Assembly: GCA_902786015.1 (NCBI GenBank) | Contig: CADAAU010000012.1 | Span: forward strand, 45,152 to 109,151 | DNA: 64,000 nt | Origin: an uncultured Coriobacteriaceae bacterium | GTDB taxonomy: Bacteria; Actinomycetota; Coriobacteriia; Coriobacteriales; Atopobiaceae | Reading direction: 5' to 3' | Shown here: piece after piece, positions 25,631 to 33,471 of the stretch | Layout: the number at the start of each line of letters is the position of its first letter | Position numbering within the stretch: position 1 is the stretch's first letter | The notes under the pieces: model-generated | What the model was told of the DNA's origin: nothing | Seen by the model: only the letters and a program-made list of their open reading frames with translations | Database searches by the model: none | Program-made: the position numbers and the translations under genes

Positions 25631-26761
25631 CTAAACCTCCTGTGGTATTGATGCCATAAATGCTGTTGGGTCACGTTCCCAAACCTTCTCTAAAAGCGAA
25701 CGTGCCTGAACGGGCGTGATGTTGCGAATCTTCCAGACGCCAGGAGCCCATGCCGAGGCATGGTCTGGTTCGACGGCGGAGCGTATGACGTAGTCTCCCG
25801 CCAGAAGGCTGGGGTCGTAGATAAGGTCGCGAGAGAAGTCGAAGTGTTCGCTCCTTCCTGCGGCAACATCCATGACGTCCTGCACGATGGCGTTACCCGT
25901 AGGAAGGCTTCCGGCACCTTGCCCGTAGAACTTGAGTGGACCAACAGTAACGCCCTCGAGCGAGACGATGTTGAAGTTGGATGGGACGGCGGCCTCAAGC
26001 GACATGAGAGGAATAGCCACGGGCTCCACAGCCACGGCATAGCGACCGTCTTTGCACACTCCCCGTCCAAAGAGCTTGACCATAAGGCCATGCGATGCAA
26101 ATCGATCCAAGTCACGCTTGGTGACCGTGCGAATACCGGTCACGGGCAAGTCGTGCACACAATCGACGTCAAATGCCACACAGGCAGTGATAATTGTCTT
26201 GTTTGCCACATCGATTCCATCGATGTCGGCTGACGGGTCGCGCTCAGCATATCCAAGCTCTTGGGCACGGCCCAAGGCAACGTCAAAGTCCAAGCCCTCT
26301 TTTCGCATGCAGTCCATGATGTAGTTCGTCGTGCCGTTCATGATGCCCGAGAACGACGTCACCCCGTCTATGCGACGCACCTTCTCGATGCTTGCGATCC
26401 ACGGAATGCCCCCGCCTACGGCAGCCTCGATGAGGAACGACACGCCATTGCGCTCGGCCAACTCAGCAAACTCCGCAAAATGGGCGGCGACAACCGCTTT
26501 ATTGGAAGTCACGACGTGCTTGCCGGCCGAAAGCGCCGCAGCGATAAAGGTGTGCGCGGGCTCGATGCCACCCATGCATTCGACGATAAGCTCGACGGAG
26601 TCGTCGGCAAGTATCTCGTCAAAACTAGCAGTCATGCGAGGATCGCTAAGGCGATCGGGCAGTTCGAGGATGCGTGTTACCTGCACATTGGGCACACTGT
26701 GGGCGATGATGTCATCGACGCCGCGACCCACCGTCCCATGCCCCAGAAGAGCGATATTCAT
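25631..26761 (-). CDS. hom: Homoserine dehydrogenase
   Basis: A 376-residue NAD(P)-dependent dehydrogenase that reduces aspartate semialdehyde to homoserine. It starts MNIALLGHGTVGRGV (nucleotide-binding fold), has the family motif GIMNGTTNYI and the substrate-binding stretch with AERDPSADIDGIDVANK (Asp and Lys conserved). It lacks the C-terminal ACT domain of the longer form (about 430 residues), so feedback control may rest on LysC. ATG at 26761 is preferred because it gives the canonical N-terminus; a GTG at 26773 would add four residues. First gene of the hom-lysC-asd operon, divergent from thrC. Confidence 0.94.
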   Translation of the reverse strand: MNIALLGHGTVGRGVDDIIAHSVPNVQVTRILELPDRLSDPRMTASFDEILADDSVELIVECMGGIEPAHTFIAAALSAGKHVVTSNKAVVAAHFAEFAELAERNGVSFLIEAAVGGGIPWIASIEKVRRIDGVTSFSGIMNGTTNYIMDCMRKEGLDFDVALGRAQELGYAERDPSADIDGIDVANKTIITACVAFDVDCVHDLPVTGIRTVTKRDLDRFASHGLMVKLFGRGVCKDGRYAVAVEPVAIPLMSLEAAVPSNFNIVSLEGVTVGPLKFYGQGAGSLPTGNAIVQDVMDVAAGRSEHFDFSRDLIYDPSLLAGDYVIRSAVEPDHASAWAPGVWKIRNITPVQARSLLEKVWERDPTAFMASIPQEV

Positions 26762-26874
26762 GAGAAACCACACTTTCTTATCCGATACGTGCTACCTTAA
26801 GGCAGCAGACTTATCTATGATACTTGCATTGAGCGAGAAATGCGACCATTCGCCGAGAAGCAGGGAGGCAAATT

Positions 26875-28365
26875 GTGGAAACGTTGTATCACAGCACGCG
26901 CAGTGCGGACGATGGCGTCTTGAGCAAAGAGGCAATTCTAGCGGGAATAGCACCAGATGGTGGCCTCTATGTGTCTGATCAGGTGGGAACGGCCAAGCTC
27001 GACCTGCCTACGGTCTGTTCCCAGAATTACCATTCGACGGCACGGACGGTGCTCGGCACTCTGTTGGGCGACTATACCGACGACGAGATAGCACAGTGCG
27101 TGGAGGGCGCTTATGGCGACCAGTGGGACACACAGGCGATCACGCCGCTCACGCCGCTTGGAAGCGACTGGCTCCTTGAGCTGTACCATGGCCCCACCTC
27201 CGCGTTTAAGGACGTCGCCCTCCAGATGCTCCCACGGCTCATGAGCGTTGCTCGCTCGACAGCCGGTCGGGGACTCGACATCATGATCCTTACGGCAACC
27301 TCTGGCGACACGGGTAAGGCTGCCCTTGAGGGATTCGCAGACGTCTCCGGAACGGGCGTCACCGTGTTCTACCCCGATGGCAAGGTCTCGGACGTCCAGC
27401 GCCTACAGATGGTCACGCAGCACGGCAACAACGTAGCCGTATGCGGCATTCATGGCAACTTTGACGACGCCCAGACCGAGGTCAAGAACATCTTTGCAGA
27501 CGAGCAGTTTGCTTCTCGCTTGCTCAAGGCGGACTGCGTGCTCTCGAGCGCCAATTCCATAAATGTCGGCCGCCTTGTTCCGCAGGTCACCTACTACTTT
27601 GATGCATATTCTCAGCTCGCAAAGAAAGGGGCGGTTACACCAGGAGAAAAGATCGACTTCTGTGTACCGACCGGCAACTTTGGCGACGTCCTCGCTGGCT
27701 ACTACGCCAAGCTCCTGGGTCTGCCCGTAGGAAAGCTCATCGTGGCGTCGAACGCAAACAACGTTCTAACAGATTTCATCACGACCGGCACCTACGACAG
27801 GCGGCGCCCGTTCCACAAGACCATCTCCCCTTCCATGGACATCCTCGTCTCGTCCAACCTCGAGCGCTTGGTGTATTACCTGAGCGGAAACGATTGCGAG
27901 CTCATAGCGTCATACATGTCCGATCTTTCGGAGAAGGGTCACTACAGCGTGTCCCCCGCAATCCTCGAAAAGCTCCAAGAGAGCTTTGCATGCGGATGCG
28001 CCGACGATGACGACACACGCGCCACCATACGCGCGACTTGGGAAGACCTCGGCATCCTTATTGACACGCACACCGCCGTCGGAAAGGCCGTACTCGATGC
28101 TCGCCCAAGCGAAGGCCGCCAGCGTGTTTGTCTTTCCACCGCCTCCCCGTACAAGTTCTCCGCAGATGTTCTTGCGGCCTTGGGCAAGGACGTGACGGGG
28201 CTCGATGGCTTCTCGTGCATGGATGCTCTTGAACAGCTCACGGGCACCGTCGCACCCGCCCAGCTCTCGAATCTACGAACGGCAGACGAACGTCACGTAG
28301 ACGTGTGCGACAAACCACAGATGATCGACTTTGTGGAAGCTGCTTGCAAGCGGGTGTTTGCCTAG
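26875..28365 (+). CDS. thrC: Threonine synthase
   Basis: A 496-residue PLP enzyme that converts O-phosphohomoserine to threonine. The cofactor Lys112 lies in HGPTSAFKDVALQ, followed by ATSGDTGKAALEGF (phosphate binding) and CVPTGNFGDVLAGY near residue 262. The length and the YHSTR N-terminus match the longer, yeast/E. coli-like type. The start is GTG at 26875 after GGGAGG. It is transcribed divergently from hom over a 113-base promoter region and followed by a terminator. Homoserine kinase is not in this window. Confidence 0.95.
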   Translation: METLYHSTRSADDGVLSKEAILAGIAPDGGLYVSDQVGTAKLDLPTVCSQNYHSTARTVLGTLLGDYTDDEIAQCVEGAYGDQWDTQAITPLTPLGSDWLLELYHGPTSAFKDVALQMLPRLMSVARSTAGRGLDIMILTATSGDTGKAALEGFADVSGTGVTVFYPDGKVSDVQRLQMVTQHGNNVAVCGIHGNFDDAQTEVKNIFADEQFASRLLKADCVLSSANSINVGRLVPQVTYYFDAYSQLAKKGAVTPGEKIDFCVPTGNFGDVLAGYYAKLLGLPVGKLIVASNANNVLTDFITTGTYDRRRPFHKTISPSMDILVSSNLERLVYYLSGNDCELIASYMSDLSEKGHYSVSPAILEKLQESFACGCADDDDTRATIRATWEDLGILIDTHTAVGKAVLDARPSEGRQRVCLSTASPYKFSADVLAALGKDVTGLDGFSCMDALEQLTGTVAPAQLSNLRTADERHVDVCDKPQMIDFVEAACKRVFA

Positions 28366-28402
28366 GCCATTTTGTCTTCTCGCAGGACTTTGTACTCGAA
28401 CG

Positions 28403-28437
28403 GAAATCGGGGACGATGCTTTTTCGCCCCCGATTTC
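28403..28437 (+). terminator. Terminator between thrC and the VanZ-like gene
   Basis: A 10-bp stem, GAAATCGGGG with CCCCGATTTC, has a 15-base loop and is followed by TGTTATTT. It lies between convergent genes and could serve both. Confidence 0.8.
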
Positions 28438-28439
28438 TG

Positions 28440-28889
28440 TTATTTGGCGCCTTTTGTAATTCGCAGCTTGTGCGAGATCGCCATTCCGAGCATTCCGCCC
28501 GACATATCGATAAGAACGTCCATCACACGCGGGTCTCTTTCTGGAACAAAGCCTTGTATCGTCTCGTCGATAGCGGGAACACAGACCCATACCACGAGAA
28601 GCGCCCACATCATCTTTGGGCGACCAATTTCCCAGCATCTAAAGCACTGCAACGCCAAAGCCATAAGCACGACGTATTCCGAGAAATGGGCTATTTTTCG
28701 TATAACAAACGTCATGAGCTCCTCATCATGGTTGTTGAACAGCTCAAAGATCGGTCGCACCAAAAATACGAACCGAGATGATTCCTCCGTCGAAGCATCC
28801 GCCGGAACAAGTGAGTGGCCCCACACGAAGCAGAGCCACATAACAAACAGTACTGTCCAAATCACGCGAGCTCGATTTTTGGATTGCAA
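28440..28889 (-). CDS. VanZ-family membrane protein
   Basis: A 149-residue membrane protein with four helices. The KIAHFSEY motif (about 65-72) and the DETIQGFVPERDPRVMD loop (about 108-124) followed by DMSGG are the VanZ-like signature. VanZ confers low-level teicoplanin resistance in enterococci, but most homologues have no known role. I took the TTG at 28889 as start because AAGGAGG is 9 bases upstream. It follows the next gene by 4 bases, so the two are co-transcribed. Confidence 0.82.
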   Translation of the reverse strand: MQSKNRARVIWTVLFVMWLCFVWGHSLVPADASTEESSRFVFLVRPIFELFNNHDEELMTFVIRKIAHFSEYVVLMALALQCFRCWEIGRPKMMWALLVVWVCVPAIDETIQGFVPERDPRVMDVLIDMSGGMLGMAISHKLRITKGAK

Positions 28890-28893
28890 GCCC

Positions 28894-29814
28894 TTACGCC
28901 TCCTTGCTCATGGGCGCAAAGTGCCTGCCTCGCGGACGCTGAGACTGGCTCTTTTGCGCCATAATTGCCTGTTTCGCGCTACTCAAGTCACCCGTGCCCT
29001 CAAAGACCTTGAGCTTGGAGTGCGAGAAGTCTTTCATCGCTTCAAGCTCGTGACGAGCATACTCCTCTTCCCAAATTTGTTCCACATAGCCATTCGAGTC
29101 AAACTTGTCGGGCGTTGACCATTCGACGCGTTCCGCCTTCTTTTTCTCGACAGGCTGCACTTGGTCTTGCGGAGTCGTTTCGGGCGCATCAAGTGAGGGG
29201 ATTCGCCTTGCGATAATCTTTGCGCGCGTTGTCCTGTCGAGCCGCTGCATGACCTGCGATTTGTGCAGCTGTTCCATCGGAGCCGTAGAGGAGGGATTTA
29301 TGGGACGCTCCCCACGCTCAATTACTGGCAAATCTCCCAAAGCGGTGGGATTCAATCGCTCGTTGAGAGCGGTCTCCACATCTTGCAATGCATTTCGCTG
29401 CGGACCGCGCGCCTGTCTACGAGACATAATACGCGTGGTTTCTTCCTTTGCGGCATCCTCGACGTCGGCAGGCACGTGCTCGTTTTCATCCTCTGCTGTT
29501 ACTGGTGCAAACTCAGAGGTATGAGAAACGGCAGGCTTCTCTTGAGCCATTTCCAAGGCCTCAATCCGCTCTATCATGCGTCGAATCTCTGATTTATGTA
29601 AGCCGTGAGAGACGACCGCCATCACAACAACGCCCGTCACAGCACCCATTCCAAAGCATGCAAGTGGCGACGAAGTAGCACGATCAAAAAGTTCGCCCGG
29701 CGTGATTGCTAATGCGTATGTTGGAGAGAGAAGAACCGCACTGCCCGCACAAATCGCACTGCCCTGCTTGAGCAGATTGGTATGCGCGCATTCAAGTCTT
29801 TTGTATTGCTGCAT
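28894..29814 (-). CDS. Membrane-anchored protein with long disordered tail, function unknown
   Basis: I do not recognise this 306-residue protein. A hydrophobic segment at about 18-37, resembling a signal anchor, and a second helix at about 51-70 precede a long charged cytoplasmic-looking region rich in Glu, Arg, Gln and Ala, with a short helical element near the C-terminus (EQIWEEEYARHELEAM). The start is ATG at 29814 after GGAG. It is co-transcribed with the VanZ-like gene. The two-helix anchor plus long basic/acidic tail could suit a cell-division or wall-scaffold protein, but nothing in the sequence proves this. Confidence 0.55.
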   Translation of the reverse strand: MQQYKRLECAHTNLLKQGSAICAGSAVLLSPTYALAITPGELFDRATSSPLACFGMGAVTGVVVMAVVSHGLHKSEIRRMIERIEALEMAQEKPAVSHTSEFAPVTAEDENEHVPADVEDAAKEETTRIMSRRQARGPQRNALQDVETALNERLNPTALGDLPVIERGERPINPSSTAPMEQLHKSQVMQRLDRTTRAKIIARRIPSLDAPETTPQDQVQPVEKKKAERVEWSTPDKFDSNGYVEQIWEEEYARHELEAMKDFSHSKLKVFEGTGDLSSAKQAIMAQKSQSQRPRGRHFAPMSKEA

Positions 29815-29937
29815 GTCGTGGCTCCGAGTTTAGTGTGTTTAAGCGCAAGTCCTATTATAGTGATATTGTCGCTTTTGAATCGGCAATTAGGCAGACGGAT
29901 AAGCTTTTTGTGTGTAATTTATTGAGAGGGATTTCCC

Positions 29938-30711
29938 ATGAAACATATTGCCATCGTCACAGGATCGTCTTCTGGCGTAGGAAGAGAGTTCGTCGCACAA
30001 CTTGCCAAAGGCCTCGGTGGGCCACTCGACGAAATATGGGTCATCGCACGTCGAGAAGAAGAGCTACAGAAGCTCGCTCAGGAGTATCCCACCCCACCGC
30101 TTCGGGTTTTATCGCTCGACCTTTCCAAAGACTCCTCGTTCGATGAGCTCGAGAGGCTTCTTGTGGCCGAGAATCCCAGAGTCGAATGGCTCATCAACTG
30201 CGCGGGATTCGGCAAGTTTGGCGACTTCCAATCCGTGGGCAGGCAAGCTTCTGTTGCAATGGTTGCCCTCAACTGCGCAGGGGTCGTCTCGATGTGCTCT
30301 GTAGCTCTTCCCTACATGCGAAGCGGCGCCCGCATCATTAACGTTTCTTCAATCGCAGGCATCGTTCCGCAGCCCTATTTGGCAGTGTACTCCGCCTCCA
30401 AGGCTTTCGTGTACGAGCTTTCGCGTATGCTCAATAGCGAACTCAAGGGAACGGGAATCACCGTAACGGCTCTTTGTCCCAAATTCATGCGCACTGGCTT
30501 CCTGAACGAACCAGGAGACCAACAAGCGGCCGCATCCATGTGCCGCATCGGCTTTAGCGAGGTGGAGGTCGTCGTTAGAAAAGCACTAGCTGCCGCGGTG
30601 CTCGGGCGTCAGATATGCATTCCCAGCATCGACATGCGCGCAGCTGCGCTTGCGGCAAAAATCCTCCCACGCCGCATGCTCTTTGCCATAGAGAACGCAT
30701 TGTTTAGATAA
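29938..30711 (+). CDS. Short-chain dehydrogenase/reductase
   Basis: A 257-residue classical SDR oxidoreductase. It has the cofactor motif TGSSSGVGREF (residues 8-18), NCAGFG near residue 87, the catalytic Ser in INVSSIAG and the YSASK catalytic pair (Tyr about 150, Lys 154). An Arg after the second strand (VIARREEEL) suggests NADPH preference. The start is ATG at 29938 after GAGAGGG. It stands alone between divergent and convergent neighbours, so the substrate is unknown; similar proteins in Gram-positives are annotated only as SDR family. Confidence 0.85.
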   Translation: MKHIAIVTGSSSGVGREFVAQLAKGLGGPLDEIWVIARREEELQKLAQEYPTPPLRVLSLDLSKDSSFDELERLLVAENPRVEWLINCAGFGKFGDFQSVGRQASVAMVALNCAGVVSMCSVALPYMRSGARIINVSSIAGIVPQPYLAVYSASKAFVYELSRMLNSELKGTGITVTALCPKFMRTGFLNEPGDQQAAASMCRIGFSEVEVVVRKALAAAVLGRQICIPSIDMRAAALAAKILPRRMLFAIENALFR

Positions 30712-30731
30712 TCACTGAATAGATAGTCAAG

Positions 30732-30763
30732 GCAGGCAATAGGGTTTAGCGCCCATTGCCTGC
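30732..30763 (-). terminator. Shared terminator between rho and the SDR gene
   Basis: GCAGGCAAT pairs with ATTGCCTGC and an inner GGG with CCC around a short loop. It lies between the convergent SDR and rho genes; neither side has a long T tract, so efficiency is uncertain. Confidence 0.6.
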
Positions 30764-30769
30764 TCCAGA

Positions 30770-32422
30770 CTAGATGTAGTCGGACTGCTGGGCCTTCTTT
30801 GCCGAACGGATAAGGAACTCCTGGTTGTCCGTCGTCTGTTTGAGGCCTTTTACGAGCGCGGATTCCGCACGCTCTATGTTGTTCATGTTTGCGAGTACGC
30901 GACGTATGCCCCAAACGAAGGGTTGCAGCTCCGCATCGATAAGAAGTTCCTCGTTACGCGTGCCAGATGCGACCGGATCGATGGCGGGGAATATGCGCTT
31001 GTCGGCAAGGTCGCGATCGAGTTTGAGCTCCATGTTGCCCGTGCCTTTGAACTCCTCGAATATGACCTCGTCCATCTTTGAGCCCGTATCCACGAGCGCC
31101 GAGGCAAGGATGGTGAGCGACCCGCCGCCCTCGATGTTGCGCGCCGCGCCCAAGAACCGCTTGGGCGGATAGAGTGCTGCCGAGTCCACGCCACCCGACA
31201 AGATTCGTCCACTCGCAGGTTGCGCAAGATTGTAGGCGCGGGCCAATCGAGTGATTGAGTCCAACACCACGACAACGTCCTCGCCCATCTCGACCAAGCG
31301 TTTGGCGTGCTCAATGACGAGTTCCGAGACAGCCGTGTGATTGTCGGCAGGCATATCGAATGTGGAAGCAACGACTTCGCCATTCACAGAGCGTTCCATG
31401 TCGGTCACTTCTTCGGGGCGCTCGTCAACCAGCAGGCAGAACAAGTGGACTTCCGGGTTGTTTGCCGCAATGGATTGGCAGATATGCTTGAGTACGGTCG
31501 TCTTTCCCGCTTTGGGAGGACTGACTATGAGGCCGCGCTGTCCCTTGCCGATGGGTGCCACCAGATCGATGGCACGGCCCGTAATGGAATCCTTACCGTG
31601 CTCCATGAGCAATCGCTCATCGGGATACACAGGAGTCAAATCCCTAAAGCGCGGCCGTTTGCGCGCCTCCTCAGGGGTCTTGCCATTAATCGTATCTATG
31701 CGTCCAAGCGGCGGATACTTATTGCCTGAACGCGCTGGCGTCATAGTGCCGCAAATACGATCTCCCAACCGTAACCCATACTGTCGAATGAGCTGCTGAT
31801 GAACAAAGGCGTCGCTATCGCCTTTCATGTAATTACCCGTGCGCAGGAAACCATATCCCTCGTTCTGGATATCGAGGATACCGGTCACGGATTTGAATCC
31901 TTCGGCGACGGCCGCAGCCTCATACACCAAATCGACGAGCTCGGCCTTCCTCTTTCCCGCGTGCTCAATCTCGAGCTCGGCAGCTTTTGCACGAAGGTCG
32001 GCGACTTTCATCTTTTCGAGCTCTTCGCGCTTTAAAGAAGGCTCTGGAATCTGTTCTGGTTGATTCGCACGCCGGCCTCTCCGACGGTTCTGCTGGCCCT
32101 GACGTTGCTGGTTATTCTTACCACGTCCTTGGGAGTTGTTGCCCTGCCGGCGTCGTTTGCGCTGGCCACCTTGCTGATCCTGTTGGGACTTTTGCTCCTG
32201 ATGGTCTTGCGCATCTTTTTGCTCCGCATCGGCTTCCTGCTCCTGCGAAGACTCTGCCTGTTTCCGACCGCCCTCCTGTTCCTGAAGGGGGAAGTCAAGC
32301 GTAGCCTGTTCTCCGGTCGCAATGTTGTCATTATTGGAAGCGGCATCGCCCGTTTGTACCATCTCGCCATTTGACTCAGGCTGGATGTTTTCGCTTACCG
32401 CTGCCTCGGTATCCTCGGCCAT
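30770..32422 (-). CDS. rho: Transcription termination factor Rho with long N-terminal insertion
   Basis: A 550-residue hexameric RNA helicase that ends untranslated transcripts. After a Glu/Gln- then Arg/Gln/Asn-rich low-complexity region (about 45-125) come the Rho N-terminal helical domain (SLKREELEKMKVADLRAKA), the cold-shock-like RNA-binding domain (LDIQNEGYGFLR, YMKGDSDAFVH) and the ATPase with Walker A PPKAGKTT at about 302-309, VDERPEEVTDM and the DSITRLARAYN block. E. coli Rho is 419 residues; the extra length is mostly the N-terminal insert, as in many high-GC Gram-positives. The start is ATG at 32422 after AAAGG. Convergent with the SDR gene. Confidence 0.95.
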   Translation of the reverse strand: MAEDTEAAVSENIQPESNGEMVQTGDAASNNDNIATGEQATLDFPLQEQEGGRKQAESSQEQEADAEQKDAQDHQEQKSQQDQQGGQRKRRRQGNNSQGRGKNNQQRQGQQNRRRGRRANQPEQIPEPSLKREELEKMKVADLRAKAAELEIEHAGKRKAELVDLVYEAAAVAEGFKSVTGILDIQNEGYGFLRTGNYMKGDSDAFVHQQLIRQYGLRLGDRICGTMTPARSGNKYPPLGRIDTINGKTPEEARKRPRFRDLTPVYPDERLLMEHGKDSITGRAIDLVAPIGKGQRGLIVSPPKAGKTTVLKHICQSIAANNPEVHLFCLLVDERPEEVTDMERSVNGEVVASTFDMPADNHTAVSELVIEHAKRLVEMGEDVVVVLDSITRLARAYNLAQPASGRILSGGVDSAALYPPKRFLGAARNIEGGGSLTILASALVDTGSKMDEVIFEEFKGTGNMELKLDRDLADKRIFPAIDPVASGTRNEELLIDAELQPFVWGIRRVLANMNNIERAESALVKGLKQTTDNQEFLIRSAKKAQQSDYI

Positions 32423-32587
32423 ACAATCTGCCTTTCTACATCATTACAAGGAAGTGTCCGCATACGCCGGAAAAATAAATGGGAAAAATACGGTGTAACA
32501 TCACCAATGTCGAGCATTGAGTATAGCAGTTTTTTGTCGCTCTTCAAGCAAAACTCGTAATGGAGAACAAAGGCGTCTCACACGTAC

Positions 32588-32624
32588 AGAGGGAGACAAA
32601 GAGCAAAGCCCCTTGTCTCCCTCT
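32588..32624 (-). terminator. Hairpin after the MarR-type gene
   Basis: AGAGGGAGACAAAG pairs with CTTGTCTCCCTCT over a 10-base loop. It lies 20 bases after the stop codon of the MarR-type gene and before the rho leader, so it most likely ends that transcript; the T tract on the minus strand is weak, while a TTATTTT run lies on the other side. Confidence 0.65.
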
Positions 32625-32643
32625 GCATTGGTTATTTTCCTAG

Positions 32644-33327
32644 CTATTGCTTTTCGGCGCGGGAACGCCTCCGCACTACAATGCCGTAGATCCTTTCTGC
32701 AAGAGCCTGCGCACGTTCGCGACCTTCCGGTGTAAGCTCGATGTCCAGAGCGCGCGGGGATGACTTGTCTGCTCGGACTCGTTCCACAAGGCCCTTCTCG
32801 ACCATTGAGCCCACCGACATCGAAACCGTCGGCTGAAGAAGACCGAGTCGATCGACCAAACCAGTTACCGTACTAGGCTGGCCATCATCCGCATAAAGAC
32901 TCAACAGCACCAATTCGCCAGCTGTGCAATAGACGGTACCCATGGCATCTACGTATTTGCATAGGCGATCAGCCGATATCCTCGCCAATGGCTGACCATT
33001 GGGTATCTTTCCTCGCGTAAGATCAGAAAGCACGCGAACATACTGCTTACCATCCTCAGATATACTGCAGATGATGTTGCGTCTATCTACTTGACCCTCA
33101 CCTCTATCGATGAGCCCAAGGCTCGCAAGGTGATTGGTTCTGTGTGTCATTGTTGGTCGCAATGCACCCTGGTAATCCGCAATCTCAGACGTCTTGATGG
33201 GGACACCCGACAACTCAAGTCGACACAAGATAGCATATTCCTCAAATGTGAGGCGACGTGCTGTATCGGTTTTTTGTCTCACAAGGTTGTATGCCCTGCG
33301 AATTGACATATACTCCCGAAGCTCCAA
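32644..33327 (-). CDS. Transcriptional regulator with two tandem MarR-type winged-helix domains
   Basis: A 227-residue protein made of two winged-helix domains. The first (about 20-110) contains TFEEYAILCRLE, a recognition-helix segment ALRPTMTHRTNHLASLGLI and a wing with GQVDRRNIICSISEDG; the second (about 125-220) contains GELVLLSLYADDGQ, GLLQPTVSMSVGSMVEKGLV and DKSSPRALDIELTPEG. MarR proteins normally have one such domain and dimerise, so this could act as a built-in pseudodimer. A TTG at 33327 with AGGAGGGG just upstream is the likely start; ATG at 33309 is the alternative. Target genes are not evident. A TATAAT box lies at 33381-33386. Confidence 0.75.
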   Translation of the reverse strand: MELREYMSIRRAYNLVRQKTDTARRLTFEEYAILCRLELSGVPIKTSEIADYQGALRPTMTHRTNHLASLGLIDRGEGQVDRRNIICSISEDGKQYVRVLSDLTRGKIPNGQPLARISADRLCKYVDAMGTVYCTAGELVLLSLYADDGQPSTVTGLVDRLGLLQPTVSMSVGSMVEKGLVERVRADKSSPRALDIELTPEGRERAQALAERIYGIVVRRRSRAEKQ

Positions 33328-33380
33328 AAGCCCCTCCTGCCGTGCCGTACGCCGTCATGCATTTCTGCTAACTAAAGTGA

Positions 33381-33386
33381 ATTATA
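33381..33386 (-). promoter_or_regulatory. Candidate -10 box of the tandem-MarR gene
   Basis: A perfect TATAAT on the minus strand, 54 bases before the TTG start, within an AT-rich gap after argS. The -35 region is poor. Confidence 0.5.
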
Positions 33387-33471
33387 CCATACTACGAAAA
33401 AACGATATTTGTGCCCAAAGAAACGAATATTCAAAAAGATTCGCTACGACGTATGATTTACTCCATAATTC

